This document shows positions 1 through 11,040 of a stretch of DNA of 64,000 nucleotides, piece after piece. Location: the NCBI GenBank assembly GCA_033675265.1, contig JAUJYZ010000133.1, forward strand, positions 107,501 to 171,500, written 5' to 3'. The stretch comes from Actinostola sp. cb2023. Lineage: Eukaryota; Cnidaria; Anthozoa; Actiniaria; Actinostolidae. The notes under the pieces were generated by a model. The model did not search any database and was not told where the DNA came from. It saw only the letters and a list, made by a program, of their open reading frames with translations. Position 1 is the first letter of the stretch. Every line of letters starts with the position of its first letter. The translations under genes and the position numbers were made by a program.

Positions 1-151
1 GGGAGAAAAAGGTTCTTGTTTACATTGGAAAGAACCTAGAAAGTTGTTGACATCAGTATTTTTGCCAAGAAAGCGTCGTTCACCCAATTTAGTCGTTACC
101 GAATCTGACAACGTGAAGGGGTCGTGAAGTCAGGAGAAATTTATTTTCAAA

Positions 152-427
152 ATGGCGTACACACACATCCCTTTGTACTTTCTCTTCAGTGTGCTGGGAT
201 TCGTTACGTTGTTCATTCTCTGCTGTATCTTCAATATTGTATGCCCTTATGAGAAAATCCGACAAGCGTTTGCTTTGTGTTGTGGTTACGTAGAGCATAG
301 CAACCACAAAGCCATGAAACAGCGACGAAAACTACTGAACGAAGCCGAAGAAGAAGGTGCAGGTACCGATGATGATGATGGTGTTGCGACATATTACTTG
401 AAGTACACACGAACACATCTTATCTGA
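152..427 (+). CDS. small single-pass membrane protein, 91 aa, unknown function
   Basis: An ATG at 152 opens a 91-codon frame ending in TGA at 425-427. Residues 7-29 are a strongly hydrophobic segment with a Cys-Cys pair, followed by a basic and cysteine-containing stretch (about 30-60) and an acidic patch (residues 65-76, with four consecutive Asp). The form suggests a type III or signal-anchored protein with a short lumenal N-terminus and a ~60-residue cytosolic tail. The start sits in an acceptable context (purine at -3). No family is recognised. No introns are visible. It could be one exon of a larger gene, because its promoter would lie off the left edge. Confidence 0.42.
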   Translation: MAYTHIPLYFLFSVLGFVTLFILCCIFNIVCPYEKIRQAFALCCGYVEHSNHKAMKQRRKLLNEAEEEGAGTDDDDGVATYYLKYTRTHLI

Positions 428-803
428 AGACAAAGTGGCTTTTTAGATTTTGCATGGTAGTACGCATAAATGACAGTCTGGTAGAGTGGTGTTTTACAAG
501 GAATATATTACCTAAGAAATGCAAAGAAAAACGTACGACGAATTTCAGTCCAGTTCTTGAACGTCCATTTTTTGTTGCCAGGCTGAGAGCTACCGTGCAT
601 TTAAAATGGCATGTTGAAGATTCAGTGAGTCGGCTGTTTTTGACACTAGTAGTTCTTCATATGTCAGTTTGGACTTGCAACCATATAGACCTTATGCATA
701 ATGACGTAATGATTCTAAATCATCATTGTACATATTATTTAGGCAGTAATTCTGAAAAGCCCCATGGGGAGAATTATTAAAGTATTATTATTATTATTAT
801 TAT

Positions 804-1031
804 ATAATGTGACTACAACTACCAGAATGCTTTGCGAATTTTCTTTTTTTTCTAGATTTTTATGTCCTTTATTCGCTCTTGAGGTAATTCAATCAATTGT
901 AAATTACGTAATTCAGTTTTAGCGGCCAAGTAATGTTTAATAAACAGTTCACAATTCACTAAGACAAAACGTACTAATTATCTCACAAAAGAAGATGCGC
1001 AAAGCATTCTGGTAGTTGTAGTCATATTATG
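804..1031. repeat. inverted repeat / foldback element in the spacer after the first gene
   Basis: The arm at 809-835 (GACTACAACTACCAGAATGC, then TTTGCG) reappears in reverse complement at about 993-1021. A second, outer pair (CTTATGCATAAT near 690 and 1025) suggests a decayed TIR element. The left arm is preceded by an ATT microsatellite (785-803). The rest of 428-1100 has only a short open frame (454-780) that overlaps this repeat and is not supported as a gene. Confidence 0.5.
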
Positions 1032-1273
1032 CATAAGGCCTATACTGATCAATTTACATACTCATGATGTTGCAACCACCCACATGTACGAAGGCTATAT
1101 GTTACTGAGTTGGGCCAGATTGCTGGTTTGACAGCCCAGACTCCAGCCGGATAGACTCCGGCCTCTTGTTGTAGTCAGATGGTTCCAGTAGGACAACAAC
1201 AGAGGACATCACTGAATTTGTGAGTAGAAAACTGAGGAGGACCATACATGACAATATTGCAGACAAACGACTC

Positions 1274-1334
1274 GGGGGGGGGGGGGGGGGGGGGGGGGAT
1301 GGGGAGGGGCGACTCGGGGGGAAGGGGGGGGGGG
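1274..1334. repeat. poly-G tracts (25 and 11 G)
   Basis: Runs of 25 G (1274-1298) and 11 G (1324-1334) are separated by a G-rich linker. The equivalent place in unit 2 has 18 G (11207-11224). In unit 3 the tract is interrupted (23763-23778). These are among the longest uninterrupted G homopolymers expected in any genome and are prone to sequencing and polymerase slippage, so exact lengths should not be trusted. Confidence 0.75.
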
Positions 1335-1796
1335 CGTTGGTTGGTGCCATGCACTGCACATTTCACAGAAGAGTATAACATTTGTCACGTGTATAGTGCA
1401 AGTCAGAAAACCCTAATCTAGATTAGACTCAGTACGCCAGTATTACTGATGTACACAACTGAAAGGCACCGTGTGCCGCTGGAAGATGGCTGATTTGTCC
1501 ATGCGAAATATTGCAGATACTGCCACTTATATGAATGTGAAGAATTCACTCAAACACTATGACATCATGGGCACGTCACGGCACGAAGTAGAGGAGTACA
1601 GGATAGAAAAAAACGCGCTTAAAGTCGCAAATAACCGACAAAATACAACATAAGAAGCAACTGAAACTAATATGTTTATTTACGTGATTTTCCTCCATTT
1701 AAAACAATTTTTTAAGAAATTACCAAAACTCACAACTAAATAAGAGTTGGGTTGCCTGTGGTGCACTCACTCGGTTTCTAACAATCATGTTTACTT

Positions 1797-2362
1797 CGAC
1801 TCAGCAATTTTAAGCTATCAGATAATCCTGTTACAAAGATGGCAATTTGTAGCAGGTCGGCCTTGTGAGCGTTTGGCTGGGATTGCTGTCGGTTTGAAGA
1901 CCTGACTCGCAGTTCAGATCAGGGGCGTAGCTACCCGGACGTCAGGACGCGCGCGTGTCACTCGAAAGCGTTTGAATAAAAAAAGTAGCTCGTCTTAGAA
2001 AAAAAAACTGAAAGTGAAAAGTGAAAATTAAAAAAGTCAGTTAGACAAAGGGAACTGTTATATAGTATACTATTATTAGTATATTATATTATTATACGTA
2101 TGTTCATTGAGTTGCATGCCTTGAAGCCTGTTCAATGAATGAATACAATTGTGTATTTATTTAGTAACAAATCCTGACTCGTCCCCAGTTGTCTCTTGAA
2201 GAAGAAAAAAGGCGCGCAAAGGGTCAAGGGAAGGGAGAAAGAGAGTAGTCAGTTCCTTTCCTTTCTCCCTTCCCTTGATCCCTCGCGCGCCAAAGGAAAA
2301 AACTGGAGTAAAAACTGGAGAGACGATTGGGGACGATTCAGTAACAAATCCATAGTTTTGCC
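1797..2362. mobile_element. unit-1-specific insertion containing a fragment shared with 39037-39090
   Basis: Unit 2 reads directly from the sequence before 1797 into the sequence after 2362 (compare 11655-11690), so about 565 bp is inserted in unit 1. Positions 1821-1867 match 39037-39090, just upstream of the two-pass membrane protein gene. The insertion itself contains the MITE at 2174-2341. Its source is not identified. Confidence 0.5.
2174..2341. mobile_element. 168-bp Mutator-like MITE with 9-bp target duplication
   Basis: The ends are inverted: left end CTGACTCGTCCCC, right end complementary except for one base. The element is flanked by a 9-bp direct repeat TAACAAATC (2165-2173 and 2342-2350). 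The centre is a near-palindrome of GGCGCGC and AAGGGAAGGGAGAAAG with its complement. A 9-bp duplication is typical of Mutator-like (MULE) elements. No coding capacity. Confidence 0.6.
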
Positions 2363-4005
2363 TTTACTATAGACACTAGATCTCATTTGAACAGTTATAA
2401 ACACACATCATTATGCACACATAATGATATGATTTACATGTCTGCAGACCCTCAAATTCCCAACGATTCGGCCACAAGATATATTTTCTTTCAGGTGGTA
2501 AAAAATTGAAACAATTTCACTGACAATTGTGCGTCACTCCGAAAAAATCCTAGCATCCCCCGCAGACTATTTTTAGGTGTTCTTTCCGTCCGGGGAACAT
2601 CCTGGCTGAGACTCGACCTCGAGTGTCGAGAGGATCTGGATCGAATCTAAATGCTTCGTGTGGGGTTACGATGACTTGGAAAGGTTTTACCAAGTGCCGT
2701 ACTGAAGTTATTGATTCTACATCTCTGTATTGGTGAGTAAGGGATCTTCACTTTCTAGTTAACATGAACGTAATTAAAATTGCTTATTTATTGTATTTAT
2801 TAGCAATATTTGAACATCTAGTTCAGCAGAAGCTGGTTCAAATAGAGCCCTGTATTTAATTACAAAGTATTCCACCTGGTTACAAACTACTGATAGCAAA
2901 AAATATACAATACATGGAATACACATTAAAAATATTACAGCCATAGATGTTTATTAAGTAAGCCCTTTATTCAGCTTGATATGATCTTTTTCTGTGCGAA
3001 GACGGCGAGGCAGAACTAGTGAAAGTGAAAGTACAAGGATGACATGCACCGGAAATATATCACAGTAACTTGACTATAAACTGATTTACCGCCGAATATC
3101 GAGTAAAATCGTTCTAGAACACCTGGACTGAACATGTATTTCCTTTACGTGATCTGATTGACTGCTTGACTGTAAAATCTGACTACAGTGGTTTTCATAA
3201 ACCCGTGAAAATACTAGACATTATAGGTTTCGAGTCATGTTCGTTGTCTTGACTCTGAATATTACGTCATATGATTATTGTAATTTATACAGTAGTCAAG
3301 CCGTGATTAATAATTGATTTCCTTTATTTTTACATTGAAATATTATTATGTGTCATCCACTCTTTCTGTATCCTTAAAATTAGGAAATATTCAGTGTGGG
3401 ACAGAGCTAATAATGCCGTAGAACAATGAAAGTGTACCGAGTTCTTGCATGGATGATTACTTAATTAATAGTATAGCGTGACACTCAAGAATGGTCTTGG
3501 AAGAAATTAAAGGAAGCGCGTTTAATCGAATTCCAAATTCAAAGGATTCAGTTATTTGACTTTTCTTTGAATTTAACAACTGAAGTCATTCTAAATTAAT
3601 CTTCGATTATTGGAAGAATAAAAAACGCGTACCATGATCATTAATTTGGAACTCGAAAACATATAAAATATACAAAAATACGACTACCAATTTGTTAGTA
3701 GTATACATCCCCAATATAGCAGAATTTATAGGGGAGGGATCGGACATGCCGTGGCCGCCATATTGGAAAAGCCTTACCACAGGTAACCCACCCAACAAAA
3801 CCACATGCGCAGAAGCGATGCGCACGAATGAACGAATGTTGTTATCTCTCTTCAGCCAACACCAGTCCTGAAATGATCACGTGATTCAGCAATCAATTGG
3901 ACCTCTTCCTGATGGTATCTTCGTCCAAATCGGACTCTGGTACTGAACCATAAACTGAGACAGAGGTACAGATATCAAATTTATATGAATCTATGACACC
4001 ATATA

Positions 4006-4313
4006 CCGCCATTTCCTCGATTAAGCGCCCACCCTCGATTAAGCGCCCCCTCCCCTCCCGCAATGGTACAGTAAGAGATTACAGAATATGGCATACAACC
4101 TGCGTTTTATTACAAAGTTACGGCATGTTCAGATATGTAGTACCGTATTAAAGCTATGTTCCCGAGTCAGTCAAACCACTTTTTTAAATTAAGCGCCCCC
4201 CCTTCCCCCCTCGATCAAACGCCCCCCCCTCTCATTTAAGCCCCCCCCCCCCCCCCCCCCTTGAACACAGAATTTGAAATAAGCGCCCAGGGCGCTTAAT
4301 CGAGGAAATGTGG
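4006..4313. mobile_element. 308-bp mariner/Tc1-type MITE, TA target duplication, with empty sites
   Basis: The terminal repeats begin CCGCCATTTCCTCGATTAAG and end with the complement CTTAATCGAGGAAATG. TA is present on both sides (4004-4005 and 4314-4315). Units 2 (about 17091-17104) and 3 (about 27411-27424) carry the uninterrupted site, so the element inserted after the unit duplicated. A 20-bp poly-C (4241-4260) and repeated AAGCGCCC motifs lie inside. Confidence 0.75.
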
Positions 4314-4393
4314 TATGGCACATATAAAGTGAGCCGACGACATGATTGATAGAACAAATTACATTGTATTGCAATTGCGTCAATGAATTTCGT

Positions 4394-4507
4394 CACGTGA
4401 TTTGTAGTGAGTTGGTGCCACTGCCTTTTCAGTCCACGTGAAAAATCAACTCACGCTATAATTGCTGTAAAAGTTTGTCATTTTTTTGTTCATCTGTTTC
4501 TCTCTAG
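4394..4507 (+). promoter_or_regulatory. proximal E-box pair and 3' splice site of TPR-CHAT copy A
   Basis: Two CACGTG E-boxes lie at 4394-4399 and 4435-4440. They are conserved in copies B (17419 and 17460) and C (27495 and 27534). They are followed by a pyrimidine-rich stretch ending TTTCTCTCTAG at 4507, which looks like a 3' splice acceptor 35 bp before the ATG. This suggests a non-coding 5' exon upstream that I could not locate. CACGTG is bound by bHLH-ZIP factors (USF, MITF/TFE, MYC families). Use here is inferred from conservation. Confidence 0.5.
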
Positions 4508-4542
4508 ATAAAAATATACAGCACACGACAAACGTGAGAAGA

Positions 4543-7500
4543 ATGGAAACTAATGATACACTGACTGAGAGGGAGGAGTCCTTGGTAGTGAAAGATACGT
4601 GCAACTCATTAAGTCGATGTGATGATGCTGTTGTCTATGGAAAGAAGTGTATTGACATCGCCAGAGAAAACAGTGACAAACAAGCCGAGAAGGTTGCTTA
4701 TCTAACGTTGATAGCTGCTTTCATATCACTGAATCAACACGATGATGTTATTGTGTATGGCAAAAAATGCCTTGAACTAGCCAAGGAAACTGGCGACAAC
4801 GAGACTGAGGAAATTGCACATTTAGCGATGGCGGAAGCCTGCATGTCATTGAATCGATACAATGATGCTATATCGTATTGCGAGAAATGTCTTGACATCG
4901 CTCAGTCAATATGTGACAGAGATGTTGAAATGGAAGCATATTTGAAGCTAGAGAAGACGTATGCTTCAATGAATCAACACCAGTTAGCAATTCTGTATGG
5001 TAACAAATGTATTAACATCTCTAAGGAAACTGGTGACAAAGATGTTGAGATGAAGGCCTGTGTGATAGTAGGGAATGCATACAGATCACTGAATCAATAC
5101 GATGATGCTATTTCATATTGTAGCAAATCTGTTGAGATAGCCAAGGAGACTGGAGACAAACAGGCAGAATTGCAGGCATATTTAGTGCTGGGACTTGCGT
5201 CATACAATGATATCGACTTTGATGCTGAGAAGACACGAAATGACATACTTGACATGAACTCCTATTTAGAGATAATGCGTTTGTATACAACAGCGCATCA
5301 GTACGAACCTGCAATACTTTCTGGAAAGAAATGTCTGGACATCGCTAAGACCATCAAAGACAAAGAGACAGAGATGGATGCATGTCTAGGAGTCGGTGAA
5401 GCTTTGGCCTTTCTTAGTCAGCATGACGAAGCTGTAGCTTACGTAGAGAGAGCAGTTGTCATTGCAAAGGAAACTGGTAGCAGACTAGGTGAGCTGAAAG
5501 CATACAGTCTGTTGGCTCCATGGTATATTTCCCTCAAAAACTACGACAAGTCCATAAGCATCGCAACGATGGCCATTGATATGGCCGAAGAAAATGGCAA
5601 CAAACAGGCTGAAATGGATGCTTGTTTGGCACTTGGATCTGCTCATAAATCACTGAATCAATACGATGATGCTATTGTGTATAGCAAGAGATGCGTTGAG
5701 ATTGCCAAGGAAATTGAGGACACTGAACGTGAGATGCTTGCATGTTCAGTTTTGTCGAATGCATATACAATACACTGAATCAATACGATGATGCTATTGT
5801 GTATAGCAAGAGATGCGTTGAGATTGCCAAGGAAATTGAGGACACTGAACGTGAGATGCTTGCATGTTCAGTTTTGTCGAATGCATACAATACACTGAAT
5901 CAATACGATGATGCTATTGTGTATAGCAAGAGATGGCTAATGATAGCCGAGGAAACTGGTGACAAACAGCAAGAGTTAAAGGCTTGCTCAATATTGCCGA
6001 ATATATATTACTCACTGGAACAGTACGATGATTGCAATGTGTTTATCAAACAATTAATTGAAATCGCTCATGAAACTGGGAACACACCAGTAGAAATGAA
6101 AGCGTATCAACGTGGAGGAGACGTTCTTGTAAACTCGCTAAAACAATGCAATGATGCCGCTGTGTATTACAAAAAATGTCTGGACATTGCTAAGACCATC
6201 AAAGACAAAAAGACAGAGTTGGAAGCATGTCTAGGAGTCTGTGGAGTCTTAGCCATTCTTAGGCGTGACGAAGTTATAGATTACATCGAGAAAGCAATTG
6301 TTATCGCAAAGGAAACTGGTAGCAGAGAACATGACATGGTGACATATTTGATTTTGGCTGAGGCCTACTTCTCTCTTGACCAATACGATGATGTCATTTT
6401 GTACAGTCAAAAATGTATCGACATCGCCACCACAGCCGATCAAAAGATAAAAGGATCAGCATATTTAAAATTGGGTCAAGCACTCTACAACCTCAAACAG
6501 TACGATGGTGCTATACATAACCTCAATAGAAGTCTTGCCATCGCAGAGGAAACTCGCAACAAACATGCCGAAATGCAGACCTGTTTCGAACTTGGATTGA
6601 CGTATAACTCACTGAAACAATTCGACCATTCTATTGTATTTCACCAGAGGTGCCTTGAGATCTCCAAGGTAACCGGTGACGAAACCCATGAGGTGACAAT
6701 GCGTTTGTTGATTCTGTTTTGTCATCTTCGTCTTCACAAGATTGATGATGTTTTTCGTTGGTCATTGGCATCAATGAAGATTAAAGAAAAAATGGATATT
6801 TTCGACCTTGTAAAGATTGAAATGTATTGGGACAATGCCTTTAGCGCTTCTTCCGTTTCATCTGCTCTGATTAGCAGTGGAAAGGATTGGGATGGTCAGA
6901 TTTCAACTTTTGAAGCAGAAGTGGCACAAGCTGAAAAACACCAAGATAATATTCGTGGACTAGTTGCCCTACGACTGCTTTCTGTTCGCCACGAACTCGA
7001 CAAACAGTATGACAAGGCCAATGAGTGTCTTACACAGATGCTAGATATAGATCTCGAGCTATTTCAGTCACTTAAAAACGCCTGTTGTCATCAGGAAATT
7101 GCACGGTACTACGAATTACAACGCAACATAGATAAAGCCATCGAACATTATGAACTTGCAATGCCTTACACGGAGCAATGCATTTCTAAGTACTTCCCAT
7201 TACGTTGCCTCAGATCTCTTGGTACCTTGTATTTCCAGCAAGGAGAGTTGGACAAGGCAAGACGCGTGCTTGAACAATGTGTTACCTGTGCAGATCTCTT
7301 TCTTAAACAACTCAGCCACGACAAAAGAATAATGCCGTTTCCTGATGATTACAAGATGGACATATTTGATGCTGTGGTCAGTTGCCATAAAATGTTGTCA
7401 GAAGCTCTTATCCAAACTGGGAATCACAAAGAAGCGTTATTGAGACTGGAGCATTGTCGTGGACGGGTCCTTATGGAACGTCTTATTGCAAAGTCAGGAA

Positions 7501-8759
7501 TGGAGCTCGATCACGCTACTTCTGAAATACCCAACTTACACCTTGCCGACATTGAGTCACTTGTCTCTGTCAACAAGTACAGCATTGTGTTCTATTTCGT
7601 TGGTAGTAAAAGTTTGCACACATTCTTTGCTGAAGACAAGAAGGAAATGCAGCTTTCTACTCAAAATCTTGAAAACTGCGAGGAAACCATCCAGTTACTT
7701 GTAGAACAGTCATATTATCACATGAAGGTCACTCGTGAGGTCAACTGTGAGAACAGATGTCTGGATAGTATGCTAGACGAGACAGTAACCCAAGATGATG
7801 ACGATGAGAAAGAGATGCAGCAACATCATTCACGTAGAATCAATTCCAGAGGAAATCCATCAGGATCCGAGGGTAGGGTTGAAAGCAATATGGAAAGTAC
7901 CTTAGAAGTGTTGTATCAGAAACTGATCGGAAATTTATCGATAGAAAAAGAAGAGATTGTCATCATTCCTGATGGTCCTTTATACAAAGTACCATTTGCT
8001 GCCCTACGGAACCCAGACACGGGACGCTATTTGTCTGAAACCAAACGCATTAGGTTTGCACCCTCCCTAAGGACCTTGCAACTTCTTGAGAACTGCGCAA
8101 ACGACTCGTACAAGGGTGCGATGATCATTGGAAATCCACTTGTTGGTAAAGTGATGCTCCAAGATAAAGAGATAGATATACCTTCGTTGCTAAATGCAGA
8201 AGCTGAAGCGATAGCAATCGCTCATCGTCTGGATGTTGGTTGTTTGATAAGAGACCAAGCCACTAGATCTGCCGTCCTGAAGAAACTGCGAGAAGGAGTG
8301 TCCATTATTCACATAGCTGCGCATGGTTTTTTAGAAACATCGACCATCGTGCTTGCTCCCTCTCCAGAAGTAAGATCCAAAAGAGTTCCAGTGGAAATAG
8401 ATTACATGCTGACCATGGAAGACGTCCAGAAGGCTCAAGTGAGTGCTCAGTTGGTCGTGCTAAGCTGCTGCAACAGTGGTCGTGGTAAAATCCGAGCAGA
8501 AGGAGTAATTGGCATGTGTCGTGCCTTTCTAGCGTCAGGAGCTCGTGCAGTGGTAGCGTCTCTGTGGAGCATCGATGATGACGCGACTTTAGAGTTCATG
8601 ATTTGGTTCTACCGTAATTTGCAAAAGGGTTACAGCGTGAGTACGAGTTTACAAATGACAATGACAGATCAGTCAAAACAGAGTGGAAAATACAGCGATC
8701 CCCGGTACTGGGCTTCTTTTTTCTTGATGGGTGATGACGTCACAATCAAGTTCAAATAG
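4543..8759 (+). pseudogene. TPR-CHAT protein, copy A, interrupted by one frameshift
   Basis: Reading starts at ATG 4543 (the same start as in copies B and C) and runs as 40-residue TPRs with the pattern NQYDDAIVYxKxCxxIAxExGDK, about 17-18 units. Less regular TPRs (about 6900-7300) follow, then a linker with an acidic patch, then a C-terminal CHAT domain (about 7890-8759). CHAT hallmarks are present: IIPDGPLYKVPFAAL, the His motif HIAAHG and the Cys motif LSCCNSG. CHAT domains are caspase/separase-fold Cys-His peptidase-like modules. The break: TPR unit 5652-5764 is duplicated without a mismatch 120 bp downstream, with two extra bases (TA) at the junction near 5765. This moves the second half into another frame and stops the first after about 411 codons. 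The rest is uninterrupted to TAG 8759. Either a young pseudogene or an assembly slip. Confidence 0.85.
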
Positions 8760-9893
8760 ACTGAAGAACACTATAATTGTTCCCAATGTATATATTCAGT
8801 AATACCAACTATCAGTTATTGTAGATTAAATAGACTAAAGAACACGTTAATTATGGCTTATGCTACCAATGGATATATTCAGTATTACCAACTATCAGTT
8901 ATTGTAGATTAAATAGACTAAAGAACACGTTAATTATGGCTTATGCTACCAATGTATATATTCAGTAATACCAACTATCAGTTATTGTAGATTAAATAGA
9001 CTAAAGAACACGTTATGGCTTATGCTACCAATGGATATATTCAGTAATACCAACTATCAGTTATTGTAGATTGAATAGACTAAAGAACACGTTAATTATG
9101 GCTTATGTTACCAATGGATATATTCAGTAATACCAACTATCAGTTATTGTAGATTAAATAGACTATAGAACACGTTAATTATGGCTTAAGCTACCAATGT
9201 ATATATTCAGTAGTACCAACTATCAGTTATTGTAGATTAAATAGACTAAAGAACACGTTGATTATGGCTTATGGTACCAATGGATATATTCAGTAATACC
9301 AACTATCAGTTATTGTAGATTGAATAGACTAAAGAACACGTTAATTATGGCTTATGCTACCAATGGATATATTCAGTAATACCAACTATCAGTTATTGTA
9401 GATTGAATAGACTAAAGAACACGTTAATTATGGCTTATGCTACCAATGGATATATTCAGTAATACCAACTAGTATCAGTTATTGTAGATTGAATAGACTA
9501 AAGAACACGTTAATTATGGCTTAAGCAACCAATGTATATATTCAGTAATACCAACTATCAGTTATTGTAGATTGAATAGACTAAAGAACACGTTAATTAT
9601 GGCTTATGCTACCAATGGATATGTTCAGTAATACCAACTATCAGTTATTGTAGATTGAATAGACTAAAGAACACGTTGATTATGGCTTATGCTACCAATG
9701 GATATATTCAGTAATACCAACCGTATCAGTTATTGTAGATTAAATAGACTAAAGAACACGTTAATTATGGCTTATGCTACCAATGGATATATTCAGTAAT
9801 ACCAACTAGTATCAGTTATTGTAGATTAAATAGACTAAAGAACACGTTAATTATGGCTTATGCTACCAATGGATATATATATCAGTGGATGAT
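8760..9893. repeat. 83-bp tandem array downstream of copy A (about 13.5 units)
   Basis: The unit is 83 bp and contains GAACACGTTAATTATGGC, GGATATATTCAGTAATACCA and CTATCAGTTATTGTAGATT. The first unit begins at the stop codon: the TAG ACTGAAGAACAC of the gene end matches the TAG ACTAAAGAACAC of every later unit, so the array seems to have grown from the gene's own 3' end. Units are almost identical, with rare point changes and small indels (for example 9473 and 9721). No spacers, so not a CRISPR array. Confidence 0.9.
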
Positions 9894-10105
9894 CTGTTTT
9901 TGGCAGTTCTTCATATTTTAGTACTTGTGACCATATACTTCTCAGGGGGGGGGGGGTACTTAATTGGTCTGGGTTCTCATAGGGGTGTCCCCGGCGCTGG
10001 AATCGGCCCTGAACCCTGGCATGGCCCTATCCGAAAGACACCGATATTTTGAAAATTCATACCCTGTTCAAGACAGCCGATCGACATAAAGTGGACACTA
10101 TTTAA

Positions 10106-10587
10106 AGGAGAACTAAAGCCTAAATTTATCTTTCCATAAAAACAAAGAGAATGTTGTGTACATTCATTTTCTGAAATGATTTCCAATTGTTTTTATTTTT
10201 ATGGAGAAGAAACTTGAGTTTTAATTGTAAAAAGACATGGATTACCGCTGAAATGATCGCGGCTCACTACAGTAATTATTCCCCATGTCTGACGTCACCT
10301 ATATCCCAAGGGAAAGTGCAGTCACAATATAGAGTAATTATAAGTACATTGTATTTTCTTGTACCAGAGAGAATGTTGTGAACGGATTTTAATATTCCCC
10401 ATAAACGACGTCGCAAACAAAAAGATCTGAACCGACGGTAAAACGGCAAAATGGCGGATGATATTCCTTATCGAACGTAAATTATGTTGATATCTAATAA
10501 AGATTTGCAAAAATTAATACTCAAGTAATGCTAATATAACACATATCTAACTTTTTTGAGAAATTGAATTTTGCCTTCAGTTCCCCT
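10106..10587. mobile_element. 482-bp MITE flanked by TTAA, copy 1
   Basis: Terminal inverted repeats AGGAGAACTAAAG and CTTCAGTTCCCCT are bounded on both sides by TTAA (10102-10105 and 10588-10591). TTAA duplication is typical of piggyBac and Kolobok elements. Related copies are at 22590-23040 (same orientation, sister unit) and 15900-16338 (inverted). The family carries an ATGGCGG-containing core and a CGTCGCAAAC block but no transposase. Confidence 0.75.
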
Positions 10588-10617
10588 TTAAGACTCGAAG
10601 GAAATTACTGTATATAC

Positions 10618-10775
10618 ACAGCACAGGGGCAGGGGGGCAGAGAGGGCAGAGGGGGCAGTTGCCCTCTAGCACTGAAGGCGAAAAAGATATCAAAAAGTAC
10701 TAAGAACTGTACTATTTTTTTTTTTGCTGTTATATACGTACTGCCACCCTTGAATTTTGTATTATGCACGGGCCT
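10618..10775 (+). repeat. dispersed repeat family, copy 1 (ATP-like 'GGCGAAAAAGATA' element)
   Basis: Shares the order G-rich stretch, GGCAGTTGCCC, GGCGAAAAAGATA(T/C)CAAAAAGTAC, GAACTGTACT, poly-T, TTGAATTTTG with 23207-23335 (segmental copy), 46886-47050 and, on the opposite strand, 41030-41170. Family identity is unknown and no coding potential is seen. Confidence 0.6.
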
Positions 10776-11040
10776 GGGACAGTTATTGACAACTTAGTAC
10801 TATTATAGTTAGTAGTAATTCTGTATACAGTAAGGCGCATTTTTTTTGAAAAATCAAAATTTAAAACCCTATCTAAGACTCTAAAAAGTGAAATTACGAT
10901 CCTTAAACTAGGTGATTGTGAAATACCCTATCTATGACTGACCAAAACCACTGACCCATCCAGTGGCACATACCCGTACAGCAAATATATGAGAGTAAAG
11001 GGCATGACTCAAACGCTAACCACGTAAGAAGTCTAAATTT

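Larger units (their letters stand above)
1110..4480. other. upstream region of tandem unit 1 (no gene seen)
   Basis: This 3.4-kb stretch is homologous, with indels, to 11041-17460 and 23590-27540, the DNA preceding TPR-CHAT copies B and C. It marks the left edge of the first segmental duplicate. It holds poly-G tracts (1274-1298 and 1324-1334), a 565-bp insertion (about 1797-2362), a mariner-like MITE (4006-4313) and the proximal promoter of copy A. Shared blocks include the sequence around 2590-2760, 2870-3130 and 3480-3720. No protein-coding exon was recognised. Short frames here are not conserved between the three units. Confidence 0.6.
9894..11040. other. downstream region of unit 1 (no gene seen)
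   Basis: Homologous to 22358-23590 after copy B. It contains a 12-G run (9945-9956), the TTAA-flanked MITE 10106-10587 and a dispersed repeat at 10618-10775. The short frames here are not maintained in the sister unit. Confidence 0.55.

Noticed and set aside
454..780. 108-codon plus-strand frame after the first gene
   Set aside because: Overlaps an inverted repeat, has no recognisable domain and lies where a 3' UTR is expected.
4486..4542. A start for TPR-CHAT copy A upstream of ATG 4543 (and equivalents at 17502 and 27585)
   Set aside because: The upstream first codons are TTG, not ATG, and the stretch contains a pyrimidine tract and AG acceptor, so it is intron or UTR.
8760..9893. 83-bp arrays as a CRISPR or regulated spacer array
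   Set aside because: Units are contiguous with no unique spacers and the context is eukaryotic.
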